Shown here in pieces: positions 25,697-36,422 of a stretch of DNA of 64,000 bases. Both the position numbers and the translations under genes were made by a program. The stretch's first letter is position 1, and each line of letters opens with the position of its first letter. The notes beneath the pieces were generated by a model. The model worked only from the letters and a program-made list of their open reading frames with translations. It was not told where the DNA came from and searched no databases. The DNA is from Peribacillus glennii (lineage in GTDB: Bacteria; Bacillota; Bacilli; Bacillales; DSM-1321): assembly GCF_003429105.1 (NCBI RefSeq), contig NZ_QVTD01000012.1, forward strand, positions 1-64,000. Reading direction: 5' to 3'.

Positions 25697-26596
25697 ATGA
25701 ACGATAGGAAGCAGCATGTTATCAAGATGGCCCACCAATTATTTACAGATAAAGGTTTCCAAAACACTTCCATTCAGGACATATTGGACTATAGTGGCAT
25801 TTCTAAAGGGACCTTTTATAATTATTTTTCCTCAAAAAATGAATTGCTAATCACTCTCATTAAAACGATTTATAAACAGCTGGAGCAGGATCGCAACGAG
25901 TTGCTGATTGGCCAGGACCCTTCCGATATAGATGTTTTTATAAAGCAAATCGAATTGCACCTGAATACAAACAGGGCAAATAAATTAATTTCTCTTTTTG
26001 AAGAAGTACTCATACTAAATGATGCTGACCTTAAACAATTTATAAAACAAGGCCAGATGAGGATTTTGCACTGGTTATTCCTTCGGTTCATCGACATCTT
26101 CGGCGAAAACAAACGACCTTGCTTGTTGGATTGTGCCATTATGTTCATGGGAATATTACACCAAAACCTTAAATATCAAGCTATAGTCCCTGAATCAAAT
26201 GCCAGTATCAACCAAATCGTGCGTTATAGTGTTGAGCGAATAATGAAGATGGTCGAAGAAGTTTCCCAATCAGGTGATCAATTGATTCCGCCTGAACTAT
26301 TAGATCATTGGCTGCCGGACAGCAAAAATCCAGGCCCGGCATTCCAACAGCAGCTATATCATACTGTATTAACATTAAAAAAACAGATAAAAAACAATAA
26401 TGAAGAGTCGAAATATTTAGACTTGCTGGACTTTGTACAGGAAGAACTATTAAACTCAAAAGAACCCAGGAAATTCCTGGTGGAAAGTGCACTTTTATCT
26501 TTGAAGGGGTGCGAACCTTCTTTTGAACAAGAAATCCTCCAAAATCTGGAACGACTGGTTGCTGTCTTCTTTAGCCAGATAGAGGAAACATCATAA
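25697..26596 (+). CDS. TetR-family repressor of the divergent efflux gene
   Basis: The ATG at 25697 follows AAAGGTGA; the frame upstream lacks a start with a ribosome binding site. The 299-residue product has the TetR helix-turn-helix: AHQLFTDKGFQNTSIQDILDYSGISKGTFYNYFSSKNELL. The length is well above the usual 190-220 residues, with an extended ligand-binding part (about residues 60-299). It should bind operator DNA in the shared spacer with the exporter. The operator was not identified with confidence. A hairpin shared with the next gene ends it. Confidence 0.85.
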   Translation: MNDRKQHVIKMAHQLFTDKGFQNTSIQDILDYSGISKGTFYNYFSSKNELLITLIKTIYKQLEQDRNELLIGQDPSDIDVFIKQIELHLNTNRANKLISLFEEVLILNDADLKQFIKQGQMRILHWLFLRFIDIFGENKRPCLLDCAIMFMGILHQNLKYQAIVPESNASINQIVRYSVERIMKMVEEVSQSGDQLIPPELLDHWLPDSKNPGPAFQQQLYHTVLTLKKQIKNNNEESKYLDLLDFVQEELLNSKEPRKFLVESALLSLKGCEPSFEQEILQNLERLVAVFFSQIEETS

Positions 26597-26603
26597 AATC
26601 AAC

Positions 26604-26636
26604 AAAGCTCATCCTCAAATAGCAAGGATGAGCTTT
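26604..26636. terminator. Bidirectional terminator between convergent genes
   Basis: AAAGCTCATCCT pairs exactly with AGGATGAGCTTT around a 9-base loop, between a plus-strand and a minus-strand gene. Confidence 0.8.
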
Positions 26637-26643
26637 CACTTTA

Positions 26644-27621
26644 TTATTCTTTAACAAATTCTTTAGTACTTCTTACTGTATCGATTGGGCGGACCATTTT
26701 TTCTATTTGTTCACGCTTAGGTTCCAAAAATGGTGGCAAGGATAATTTTTCCCCAAGTGTTTCATACGGCTCATCTCCCATGAATCCCGGTCCGTCTGTC
26801 GCAAATTCAAATAGAATTTGTGGTGCGACTCTGGTGTACAATGATCCAAAAAAGAAGCGATCTACAAAACCGGACGTTCGGAATCCAAAGCTTCCCATAC
26901 GTTTAATCCACTCTTCCAATACAGAGCGGTCCTCCACACGGAATGCCGCATGGTGAACGGTTCCAAAACCTTGCCTTCCCTCGGGGAGAATCGCATTATA
27001 TTCCACAATAACCTGGGCACCATTTCCCCCTTCTCCAACTTCAAATAAGTGGAATTCACCTTCTTGGTCTATTTCTTTGAATAACAAAACTTTCTCCATC
27101 ATTTCTTTGAAATAATCAAAATTAGCGACACGGACAAAGATTGGCCCTAAACCGGCAATCGCATATTCAAGAGGAATAGGCCCTTTTTGCCATGGTGTAC
27201 CGGGGGCAACCCCCACATTGTTCTCATCAGAAATCAATTGGTACTGTTGGTCGTCAAAATCAGCAAAAGAAAGTGTCTTTTTGCCAAATTGCTCTTTAAC
27301 TCCGGTATGCTTTACTTCCAGCCGGTCAAAACGCTTCACCCAGTAATCCAAAGCAGCATCATTTGGCACACGGAACGATGTTTTCGAAATTTCGTTTGTA
27401 CCATGAACGCCTTTCGGGATGCCAGGGAAATCGAAGAACGTCATATCCGTACCCGGGCTGCCTGTATCATCCGCAAAAAATAAATGATACGTTTGGATAT
27501 CGTCCTGGTTAACGGTTTTCTTCACTAAACGCATTCCCAACACATATGTGAAAAATTCATAGTTCTTTTCTGCACTGCTTGTAATGGCTGTTACGTGATG
27601 GATTCCTTTTAGTCCGTTCAT
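26644..27621 (-). CDS. MhqO/MhqA-like ring-cleaving dioxygenase (glyoxalase superfamily)
   Basis: GGAGG lies 8 bases ahead of the ATG at 27621 (325 residues). Two vicinal-oxygen-chelate domains are present. Metal ligands are the His in GIHHVTAI near residue 7, the His in GTVHHAAFRV near 220 and the Glu in ILFEFATDGPGF near 270. In B. subtilis the related MhqA, MhqE and MhqO proteins detoxify hydroquinones and are controlled by MhqR. No MhqR-like gene is adjacent. It probably helps remove aromatic electrophiles; the paralog cannot be named from sequence alone. Confidence 0.8.
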   Translation of the reverse strand: MNGLKGIHHVTAITSSAEKNYEFFTYVLGMRLVKKTVNQDDIQTYHLFFADDTGSPGTDMTFFDFPGIPKGVHGTNEISKTSFRVPNDAALDYWVKRFDRLEVKHTGVKEQFGKKTLSFADFDDQQYQLISDENNVGVAPGTPWQKGPIPLEYAIAGLGPIFVRVANFDYFKEMMEKVLLFKEIDQEGEFHLFEVGEGGNGAQVIVEYNAILPEGRQGFGTVHHAAFRVEDRSVLEEWIKRMGSFGFRTSGFVDRFFFGSLYTRVAPQILFEFATDGPGFMGDEPYETLGEKLSLPPFLEPKREQIEKMVRPIDTVRSTKEFVKE

Positions 27622-28138
27622 TATTGTATCCTCCAATTGTTCCTCAAAGTTGTGTCCATTTATTTAGCACTATCTTTATCATTATCTCAATTTAAAATAT
27701 CTTTAATTCAAAGTAAATATATCATTTTATAATGGCAGCTGTCAATACGTTACCGATTTCGCCAACATGGGTTGGATAATGGCTTCTAGTTGTTCGACCC
27801 TGTTTTAATATTATAGTGAAACCCCAAAATAATAATCCTTGGAGTTTTTATACAATATATTATTTTTTATTAAATTTGAACGATAGCTATAAGGTAACAT
27901 CCTTCTTTTATATAATACATACGTTCTTGCTGCGACAGGACAATAATCAATAGAATATGAAAGGAAAAAACATGCAGCAAAACTCTTACAAAATTTTTCT
28001 TTGCTGATTAAAATTGTCATAAATAATTTTCATTATGAAGAGAAAGAAAAAGGGTTTTTACAGAATAATCAAGAAATAGTTAGGTTAGGAAATGGGTTTT
28101 CCCATTTATTTCATTAAAGTCACTTGGGAGGATAAAAA
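27622..28138. other. Intergenic region, no supported gene
   Basis: About 500 AT-rich bases between divergent genes. A 69-codon frame on the minus strand (27811-28020) has no ribosome binding site. Promoters for both neighbours must lie here but were not pinned down. Confidence 0.45.
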
Positions 28139-29308
28139 ATGAGAAACGAAGAGATGCTGCTCATCCCTGGACCAACACCAGTCGTCGATTCCATTTATGA
28201 TGCGCTGGCGGGGGAAACACGGAGTCACACAGACCCGAGATTTGCCGCTATTTATCGGAGTTCGATTGAGAAAATAAAGGATATGTTAAAAACAGACGGC
28301 GAAGTGTTTGTTATTGCCGGCTCCGGAACAGTGGCGATGGAAATGGCACTTGTCAATACCATAGCGGCAGGGGAAAAGCTTTTAGTAATCAGCCACGGCT
28401 ATTTCGGCGATCGTTTCATTAAATTGGGGCAAGCTTTTGGCATTGAGGTAGACGTACTCCAATCTGAATGGGGTAAGCAGGTCAATCCGGATGAGGTAGA
28501 GAGGAAACTAGCAAATGGAGACTTCAAAGCGGTTACGATTACCCATGCTGACACATCAACAGGCGTCGCGGCCAATTTGGATGCGCTTGTCCCAATCATT
28601 AAAAAGCACGGGGCACTCGCCATTGTCGATGGCGTCTGTGCAACGGCCGCGATGGAAGAAGATATGAGCAAGGCATATGGCGATCCTGACCATAAAATCG
28701 ATGTCATTCTTACCGGTTCCCAAAAAGCCATTGGTGTGCCTCCAGGCCTGGCTATCGTAGCTTTTAACAAAACTGCCTTGGCCGCCCGGGAACAAATTAA
28801 GAATGTGCCGGCCTACTATTGTGATATATACAATTGGATCCCAATCATGAATGATCCCCAAAAGTATTTTGCGACTCCGCCAGTAAACCTCATTTATGCA
28901 TTGGAAGAAGGAATGCGACTGGTATTGGAGGAAGGATTGGAAAAAAGATATAAGCGCCACTCAGCATTCGGTAAAGCAGTAAGAGCTGCACTCGCTGTAT
29001 ATGGGATGAATGCTTTAGCTGCCGAAGATGCTGCTGCTGCCACACTCAGCTGCATTCTCTATCCGCAAGGAATGGACGATGCCGCGTTCCGTGCTGCTCT
29101 TGCCAAGAAAGGTCTCATTGTCGCCGGAGCGCTCGCTCATTTGGCAGGAAAGGCGTTTCGTATCGGCCATATGGGCAATACCACTGAACGTATGCTGGAA
29201 AGAGCCATTGTATTGATTGGGGAAACGATGAACGAGCTGGGTTATTCGGTTGATCCGTCAAAGGCAGTGGAATGCTTTAAAGAGTTTTCGTCTGCACGCA
29301 CAGTGTAG
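28139..29308 (+). CDS. Class V aminotransferase (alanine-glyoxylate / serine-pyruvate type)
   Basis: This 389-residue PLP enzyme has GGGAGG ahead of its ATG. The N-terminus LLIPGPTPV is typical of the alanine-glyoxylate/serine-pyruvate aminotransferase group. The PLP lysine is in LTGSQKAIGVPPG (about residue 195); VDGVCATAAME supplies the Asp that contacts the pyridine nitrogen. The enzyme would move an amino group from alanine or serine to glyoxylate or pyruvate. B. subtilis PucG, for ureidoglycine, belongs to the same family, but no purine catabolism genes are nearby. Confidence 0.85.
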   Translation: MRNEEMLLIPGPTPVVDSIYDALAGETRSHTDPRFAAIYRSSIEKIKDMLKTDGEVFVIAGSGTVAMEMALVNTIAAGEKLLVISHGYFGDRFIKLGQAFGIEVDVLQSEWGKQVNPDEVERKLANGDFKAVTITHADTSTGVAANLDALVPIIKKHGALAIVDGVCATAAMEEDMSKAYGDPDHKIDVILTGSQKAIGVPPGLAIVAFNKTALAAREQIKNVPAYYCDIYNWIPIMNDPQKYFATPPVNLIYALEEGMRLVLEEGLEKRYKRHSAFGKAVRAALAVYGMNALAAEDAAAATLSCILYPQGMDDAAFRAALAKKGLIVAGALAHLAGKAFRIGHMGNTTERMLERAIVLIGETMNELGYSVDPSKAVECFKEFSSARTV

Positions 29309-29469
29309 GAAAAAAATTCAAAATAAAAGTATACCAGGAAAAGTCACCGGCATCATTCGAAAGAGGTGCTTCCGACTATCAACAAAGATTCGTTTCAAAA
29401 TATAAGAATCACTATGTTATTGCATAATACCGAAAAGTCTTAACCTACAAATTCGGATTATACATTGAA

Positions 29470-29501
29470 ATCCCCATGTCAACTAAACTTCACATGGGGA
29501 T
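29470..29501 (+). terminator. Terminator downstream of the aminotransferase
   Basis: ATCCCCATGT pairs with ACATGGGGAT and is followed by ATTTTCTT. It is 160 bases after the stop. Confidence 0.65.
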
Positions 29502-29609
29502 ATTTTCTTATTCTAGCTATGCAGGGGATCTTCCATATAAGCCTTCACAAAATATCGTACGATTCACGCCAAAACTGGTCCTCTTCCTTACAGGATTTCA
29601 GGTCCTGGC

Positions 29610-30131
29610 TCAAATTATCGATGTTGAAGATGCCTGCTCCTGTTCCTGTTCCTTTCCTTCTACCCATCCCTTACAAACATCCACCCACTGTTTCGCAAAT
29701 GAATATTCGTATAATTCATCGCATGTCAATTTGATTGCAGAGTTAACGCTTCCACAGGCGGGATAAACTTCTGCGAATCGTTTTAACGATACATCGAGAA
29801 AGACATCCAATTCCCTTGCCAATCCGAAAGGACAAACGCCGCCGATTACATGTCCTGTTTGCTCCAGTACTTCGTCAGGTTCGAGCATACGGGCCTTAAA
29901 ATGGAAAGTATCCCGAAATTTCTTATTGTCGATTTTAGCATCGCCTGCAGCGACAACCAAAATTGCTTTGTCCCCTTCTCCCCTGAACGACAGCGTTTTC
30001 GCGATTTGCGCAGGGATGACGCCAATTGTGTCAGCAGCCTGTCCCACCGTAGCACTTGATGTAATAAACTCCATCACATCTGTTTCGCGATTCCACTGTT
30101 TAAAATGGCCTTTTACACTTTCTAATGACAA
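29610..30131 (-). CDS. YbaK/EbsC-family aminoacyl-tRNA deacylase
   Basis: A TTG start at 30131 behind AAAGGATG gives 173 residues. The YbaK fold is recognisable from TVGQAADTIGVIPAQIAKTLSF, with the catalytic-type Lys in AKTL, followed by AILVVAAGDAKIDNKKF and GHVIGGVCPFGL. Family members hydrolyse mis-charged tRNAs such as Cys-tRNA(Pro). The C-terminus has an unusual KEQEQEQASS tail beyond the family core. It stands alone. Confidence 0.85.
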   Translation of the reverse strand: MSLESVKGHFKQWNRETDVMEFITSSATVGQAADTIGVIPAQIAKTLSFRGEGDKAILVVAAGDAKIDNKKFRDTFHFKARMLEPDEVLEQTGHVIGGVCPFGLARELDVFLDVSLKRFAEVYPACGSVNSAIKLTCDELYEYSFAKQWVDVCKGWVEGKEQEQEQASSTSII

Positions 30132-30715
30132 ACCAGCTCATCCTTTCTCTACCATAACTACATAAAATGATATCATTCTATAATATGATAGAGCAAAAAG
30201 GTCCACTCATTTAAAACCCTTACATGAAGGACATATCCAGATATCAAGCACGGCAAATGTCCTTCAGCGGAGATATAAAGGATGAAGAGCCGGAATTTAG
30301 GCGAGTAAAAGTTGTTTGTTGCGGGTCTTAAACTGCCTCATCCTATGATTATTTCTCTTGATTTCGTGCATTCCCTGACTTTTGGTACCATGGCCTGTTT
30401 TCCTTGGTGCTTTCCCTTGCTCCCGCTTTGTTCTTATGTATAAATAACCCTCGACAATCATATGACGTTCGAGGGTAAAATTGCTATTATATGGCGTAGA
30501 GCGAAGGACATATCCATTTTTATTGCGAATTTCTTTGCTTCGGGATTTCTGGCTTGGTTCCGAAAGCAGCGTATTAGTTGCGAAGTATGGGTTATAGTTG
30601 CGCAAGCAAAGATTTTTTGCAAATGAATTTACACATGGTTTTCGAAGTTCTGAACACTTCAGAACCAGACTTTATGCCTGCTTTCATAGCTTGGGAAACT
30701 ACCTGAACCCGATAG
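30132..30715. other. Intergenic region with inverted repeats
   Basis: TGAAGGACAT (from 30225) pairs with ATGTCCTTCA near 30256-30265, and GAAGGACATATCCA recurs directly at 30503-30516. A separate hairpin ACCCTCGA/TCGAGGGT lies at 30447-30476. The 102-codon minus frame here lacks a ribosome binding site and a recognisable product. Confidence 0.5.
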
Positions 30716-31702
<987 letters not shown>

Positions 31703-31703
31703 A

Positions 31704-32483
31704 TCAATTTCCCCTTTCTTCCAACCATTTTTTAAAATCCACTGCTACAATTCGTTCCCCGGTGATCCCGTTTGATTCTTCGGAAGCCAGGTACACAACC
31801 GGTTCTGCCATCACCCCTGGCTCAAGCAGCGTGACTTTCCCTTGAAGCTGCTCCCTGACCTCATCAGGAATCATCCCTGTTACTGTAGCTCCCCCCGGTA
31901 GAAGCATGTTTACGGTTACACCATATTCCTTTAAATCCTCAGCCATGATAAATGAGAGGGATTCTGTTGCGGCACGTGACGGGCCATACGGTACGAAGCC
32001 CTTTCGTTTCATTGTTTCGTAATTCATGGAAATATTAATAATCTTTCCTTTCCCCTGCTGCACCATAAGAGGGGCAAAAGCGCGTGACGTCAAAAAATAA
32101 CCTGTTACATTCGTATCCATCAAATCACGAAAACCTTCCGGAGGAACACGAAAAAAAGGCTGAGGTTCTGTTAAGAAATTTGGATTAACCGTCTTCATCC
32201 CAATCCCGGCGTTATTAACGAGAACATCAATTCTTCCCCATTCCCTTTTAACCCATGCTGCCGCTTCTTCAATGGATTGTTCCGAACGGACATCCATGCC
32301 CAGTTCTACAGCGTCAAAACCTTGTTCTTTCAATTGCTGAACTGCCTTAGATAGCTTAGGACCCGGGCGGGAAGCCAAGGCGACGGTCGCCCCTTGCTTA
32401 AGCAGAGCTTTTGTCATCGCAAAACCCAGACCGTTTGATGCGCCTGTAACAATAATGCGCTGATTGGTTAATTCACCTATCAT
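31704..32483 (-). CDS. Short-chain dehydrogenase/reductase with Arg in place of catalytic Lys
   Basis: This 259-residue Rossmann protein has GGGAGG ahead of its ATG. The cofactor loop is [11 protein letters not shown] and the structural motif is NNAG. The active-site stretch reads YGPSRAATE, so the usual YxxxK is YxxxR; the codon is CGT, not a single-base AAA/AGA change. Other SDRs with this substitution exist, so activity is uncertain but not excluded. It sits one base upstream of the aldo/keto reductase. Substrate unknown. Confidence 0.85.
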   Translation of the reverse strand: MIGELTNQRIIVTGASNGLGFAMTKALLKQGATVALASRPGPKLSKAVQQLKEQGFDAVELGMDVRSEQSIEEAAAWVKREWGRIDVLVNNAGIGMKTVNPNFLTEPQPFFRVPPEGFRDLMDTNVTGYFLTSRAFAPLMVQQGKGKIINISMNYETMKRKGFVPYGPSRAATESLSFIMAEDLKEYGVTVNMLLPGGATVTGMIPDEVREQLQGKVTLLEPGVMAEPVVYLASEESNGITGERIVAVDFKKWLEERGN

Positions 32484-32772
32484 TTTTATTCCTCCCTTAA
32501 GAGAACATTAAACTTTTACCCTAATGTCATTGGGTTTTTTTAAAAAAAGTTTCTTCCTAACCCTATATTCCGCTTAATAGTATTGACTTATCAATCCTTT
32601 GATAAAATTGATATTAATGATATTTTTTAAAAATGGTACTTGATTAATCTTCGATCCCCATTTCCTAACCAAATCCTATTTTAGTGAAAAACGTTAAAAG
32701 CAGGAAAATAAACATTACTAGAAAATTCAAGAAATAGTGAGTAAAAACCAAATGATGGACGCTTTCAATGGC

Positions 32773-32813
32773 AATGTTTACGTTTTCAAAGGAAATGTTT
32801 ACGTTTTCAAAGG
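32773..32813. repeat. 21-bp tandem direct repeat upstream of a short peptide gene
   Basis: AATGTTTACGTTTTCAAAGG occurs twice with one base between. A degenerate third copy (ACGCTTTCAATGG) precedes it. The array ends about 70 bases before the 30-residue peptide gene and may hold regulator binding sites. Confidence 0.7.
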
Positions 32814-32881
32814 CTTTGCTTAAAAGGCATATCTTGTATCATAATAAAAACATAACAAAACTCCCAAGGAGGCAACCACTA

Positions 32882-32974
32882 ATGAAAAAAATCATTAAAC
32901 TTTTATCTGAATCTATGGAGAATTACGGAAAGCTTTGCGGAGAAGCTCCTATGTTAGGATCAAATAAAAAATAA
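32882..32974 (+). CDS. 30-residue peptide, possibly a signalling precursor
   Basis: A strong AAGGAGG lies about 11 bases before the ATG. The product begins with an amphipathic basic helix (MKKIIKLLSESMENYGKL) followed by CGEAPMLGSNKK, containing a single Cys. The size and N-terminal helix resemble AgrD-like cyclic-peptide precursors, but the family's C-terminal acidic recognition tail is missing and no agrB-like membrane protease is close. It could equally be a small toxin or regulator. The ribosome binding site and upstream tandem repeats support a real gene. Confidence 0.5.
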   Translation: MKKIIKLLSESMENYGKLCGEAPMLGSNKK

Positions 32975-33197
32975 GGGTTTTTCCTAATGGAATAACTGTG
33001 ACATTGCTATATGACCATGATATTCCACAGATTATTTTTTAAAGAATCACTACCATTTTTATTCGATGGGACAGAGTATTTTCCACGAATAGTCATTCCC
33101 CTTTTTTAAATTCTTCGGGTGCCTGTCACTGCCTCGAATATTGTCGAAATAAATCATCTACATACGAATATCAATCTTTTCTATTGAAAGCATGGAT

Positions 33198-33237
33198 AAA
33201 AATGAGGCACGTTTCACATGAAATGTGCCTCATTTTT
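33198..33237 (-). terminator. Terminator of the SDR gene at 33254
   Basis: AAAAATGAGGCAC pairs exactly with GTGCCTCATTTTT around a 14-base loop, 17 bases past the stop. Confidence 0.85.
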
Positions 33238-33253
33238 ATTATAGACAATTAGA

Positions 33254-34054
33254 TTATTGACTTGCTACCGACCCGCCGTCTACGCGAAGGTTCACTCCAT
33301 TAATAAAACCAGCCTTGCCTGAGGCCAGGAATAAAACAGCTGAAGCCACTTCTTCCACTGTTCCGGGACGTTTTACTTCTACATGCGGCCGGTTTTCCTT
33401 CAGAAATTGCTGTGTAGCTTCTTCATAAGAGATATTTTGCTTTTCGGCGTTATCTTTCAATAAGTTCTCCAGCATCGGCGTCATGATAAAGGCAGGAGAA
33501 ACCGTATTGACCAAAATCCCCTGATCGGCATATGCTTTTGATAAACTTTTAGTAAAGTTGATCAGCGCCGCTTTAGAAGCATTGTAATGCGGCATGAATG
33601 GATCCGGCTGCACCCCGGATTCCGAGGAAATGTTAATGATCCGCCCAAATTTCGCTTTTTTCATATATGGGATAACGGCTTTTGTGACGCGTACGGTCCC
33701 AAAAAGATTTATATCAAAAAGACGCTGCCAGTCCTCAATGTCCAGGGATTCAAAGTCATCAAAGCCACTCGCCACCCCTGCATTGTTAACAAGAATATCA
33801 ATGGTATTGTAACGGCCTATCGATTCAGAAATAAGACGATCCACATCCTCCTGCTTCGACAAATCGGCCTGCACACTAAGGACCTTTCCGCCGTTTTCCT
33901 CTATCTCTTTTTTGGCTTCATCCAATGCCTCTTTTCCGCGTCCACATATGATTACGTTTGCACCTTCCTGAGCAAACGCCAGGGCAATGGCTTTCCCAAT
34001 CCCCTTGCTTCCTCCTGTAACAAGTGCCGTTTTATTTTCCAATTCGAGTTTCAT
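33254..34054 (-). CDS. Short-chain dehydrogenase/reductase (FabG-like)
   Basis: This 266-residue classical SDR has all catalytic elements: TGGSKGIGKAIA for NAD(P), NNAG, Ser in NISSESG and HYNASKAAL as the YxxxK motif. The ending INGVNLRVDGGSVASQ is typical of 3-oxoacyl-ACP reductase-like proteins. An insertion near residues 195-225 (LLKDNAEKQNISYEEATQQF) is longer than in FabG and suggests a specialised substrate. It is monocistronic, with a strong terminator. Confidence 0.9.
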   Translation of the reverse strand: MKLELENKTALVTGGSKGIGKAIALAFAQEGANVIICGRGKEALDEAKKEIEENGGKVLSVQADLSKQEDVDRLISESIGRYNTIDILVNNAGVASGFDDFESLDIEDWQRLFDINLFGTVRVTKAVIPYMKKAKFGRIINISSESGVQPDPFMPHYNASKAALINFTKSLSKAYADQGILVNTVSPAFIMTPMLENLLKDNAEKQNISYEEATQQFLKENRPHVEVKRPGTVEEVASAVLFLASGKAGFINGVNLRVDGGSVASQ

Positions 34055-34718
34055 TTCATAATCAGTCCTTTCTATTTTCTATGTATATGGAAATTAATGT
34101 CCCGTTCTTGGAGCAATAATCCATTCTCTATTCATTTAGTCATATTCTTTATACGTAATCAAATGATAAACTTAAGTGTTCTGAAAAAAATGCAGACACG
34201 TTTCCGATGATTAATGTTAATCCAGTCCCAATAGACGCAGATTGAACACGAATCTTAACCGGCACCTACATTTGCCCTATTTTTCTGCCCAGTTTTTTTA
34301 CCATCTGCTGGGCTTTTGCGAACTGGTCCTTAACAATTCCTTGGAATCTGGTCAAGTTTTTTCAGAGCAGCGGATGGTTTGGTTTCATCGCTCCAAAGCT
34401 TAATAGATGAAAGAATGTCAAAGGTAGGCCTCAAAAAAGCAGCCCGATTGTCAAAACAGTGAAAAGCCTATAACCGTTTTAGCTGATATATCTTAGATGT
34501 AGCCAATATAGTGCGGCCCAATAGATATATCTTTGATTCAGACGATATATTTTTACCTGTAAAATAATGGTTTGATTTCATTTTAATTGAATATTTCATT
34601 CACTCTCAAGGATGGTCGCTATATTTTCCATGAAATAGTAATATGATGCCAACCAAAAATTATATATCTAGAAAAAATAACCTATAACCCCATTGGTTAT
34701 ATAGCTATTCAGACCCAT
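34055..34718. other. Intergenic region with GATATATC repeats
   Basis: GATATATCTT occurs at 34484 and 34524 and GATATATTTT at 34544; the core GATATATC is palindromic. A minus-strand stretch near 34290-34360 translates to a short helical, gene-like piece (VKDQFAKAQQMVKKLG) without a start, possibly a remnant. No intact gene is seen. Confidence 0.4.
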
Positions 34719-34749
34719 AAAAAAGAGGCTTTCCACCCGGGAAAACCTC
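34719..34749 (-). terminator. Terminator of the CoA-transferase gene
   Basis: On the minus strand GAGGTTTTCC pairs with GGAAAGCCTC and is followed by TTTTTT, 17 bases beyond the stop. Confidence 0.8.
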
Positions 34750-34765
34750 AATATCTGTTAATAAA

Positions 34766-36286
34766 TTATATAGTTTCTGCAACAGCGGCAGATTCAAGCA
34801 TGGTACCGTTTTTCGCAAAATTCGTGTGCCAGGAAAAGGCTTTTTCCAACACATGAGGGGTTTGACCGCCTCTTGTGAGGGCTTCCTGATAATACTCCCA
34901 CAGCTGTTTACGATACATAGGATGGACACAGCGTTCGATTATTAATTCAACCCGTTGCCTTGGTGCCAACCCCCGCAAGTCTGCATACCCTTGCTCAGTG
35001 ACAATGACATCCACATCATGCTCAGTGTGGTCCACATGGGAGACAAAGGGAACAATGCTGGATATTTTTCCATCCTTGGCGATTGATTTTGTCACAAATA
35101 TCGCAAGACGGGCATTCCGGGCAAAATCGCCGGATCCGCCAATTCCGTTCATCATTTTCGTTCCCAGCACATGGGTCGAATTCACATTTCCATAGATGTC
35201 CAGTTCTAATGCTGTATTAATGGAAATCAATCCGAGCCGGCGGATAATTTCAGGATGATTGGAAATTTCCTGCGGCCTCATGATTAAACGGTCACGGTAT
35301 TTTCCAAAATTCGAGAACACCTCTTGCATCTTTGAATCTGAAAGAGTAATGGAACAACAAGACGCAAAACGGACCTTGTCCGCATCCATTAAATCAAAAA
35401 CCGCATCCTGCAATACTTCCGAATATACCTCTAAATCTTCAAACTCTGAATCCAGCATTCCATGCAAAACGGCATTTGCAACGGATCCGATTCCTGATTG
35501 AAGCGGGGCTAGACGTTCGGTCAACCGGCCGGCTTCTATTTCCTTCCGCAGGAATCCAATCAAGTGCTGTGCCATAATCACCGTTTCCTCATCTGGGGCT
35601 ACAATCGTTGAGGGAGAATCCGGCTGGTTCGTAAACACGATTCCTTTCACTTTTTCAACATCAATGGGTATTCCAGCAGAGCCAATACGATCATCGGCAT
35701 TCTTTAACGGAATTGGATCCCTTTCCCCTTGTTTCCTTGGTTCATATAAATCATGCAATCCTTCAAGTTCCGTGGACTGGGCCAGGTTAATTTCAATGAT
35801 GATGGACTTCGCGTTCAGGGCAAAGGATAACGAGTTCCCGATTGACGTAGTCGGGATGACCATTCCATCTTCAGTCACTGCAACCGCTTCCAATATTGCA
35901 ACATCGATTGGGTCCATAACATTTGAACGCACTAATTCAGCGGTATGGGACAAATGCTGGTCCACGAATAAAAAGTCGCCCTGATTAATCCCCTTGCGCA
36001 TTGTAGGATCGGCTTGGAAAGGAAGCCTCTTGCCCAGGATGCCAGCTTCCGCAAACATTTTATCAACATCGGAACCTAAAGATGCTCCTGTAAACACGTT
36101 CACTTTAAATGTTTCTTTTTCGGCGCGTTTGACCAAGGCGAATGGGACCGCTTTTACATCACCTGCACGTGTAAAACCGCTCAATCCCAATGTCATGCCG
36201 TCTTGAATCCAGGACGCAGCTTCTTCAGCTGTTACTACACGATTCCGAAGATGATGGTCTCTTATACGTTCAATAAAGTTCTCCAT
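34766..36286 (-). CDS. Acetyl-CoA hydrolase / succinyl-CoA:acetate CoA-transferase
   Basis: This 506-residue protein belongs to the Cat1/AarC-type CoA-transferase family. Visible hallmarks are LSGFTRAGDVKAVP near the N-terminus, the conserved EVLQDAVFDL segment that should hold the catalytic glutamate, and GIGGSGDFARNA for CoA binding. It interconverts acetate and acetyl-CoA using succinyl-CoA or hydrolyses acetyl-CoA. A LytTR-type regulator lies 136 bases upstream in the same direction and may sense metabolites for this gene. AGGGATGG precedes the start. Confidence 0.88.
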   Translation of the reverse strand: MENFIERIRDHHLRNRVVTAEEAASWIQDGMTLGLSGFTRAGDVKAVPFALVKRAEKETFKVNVFTGASLGSDVDKMFAEAGILGKRLPFQADPTMRKGINQGDFLFVDQHLSHTAELVRSNVMDPIDVAILEAVAVTEDGMVIPTTSIGNSLSFALNAKSIIIEINLAQSTELEGLHDLYEPRKQGERDPIPLKNADDRIGSAGIPIDVEKVKGIVFTNQPDSPSTIVAPDEETVIMAQHLIGFLRKEIEAGRLTERLAPLQSGIGSVANAVLHGMLDSEFEDLEVYSEVLQDAVFDLMDADKVRFASCCSITLSDSKMQEVFSNFGKYRDRLIMRPQEISNHPEIIRRLGLISINTALELDIYGNVNSTHVLGTKMMNGIGGSGDFARNARLAIFVTKSIAKDGKISSIVPFVSHVDHTEHDVDVIVTEQGYADLRGLAPRQRVELIIERCVHPMYRKQLWEYYQEALTRGGQTPHVLEKAFSWHTNFAKNGTMLESAAVAETI

Positions 36287-36422
36287 TAACCCATCCCTCT
36301 CTCAAAAAGTGAATATAAATTCATTTTACCCAAAATCGTTCATGAGATTGGAAATAGGTGATAAATTACGAAAAATTCAGATAAACCAGCAAATTAAACT
36401 CCTGATACAGCATATTTCGGCT

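Noticed and set aside
27811-28020. 69-codon minus-strand frame
   Set aside because: No ribosome binding site and a product with no coherent hydrophobic or domain pattern.
30297-30605. 102-codon minus-strand frame
   Set aside because: It begins at a TTG without a ribosome binding site, has no recognisable domain, and contains a hairpin in its middle.
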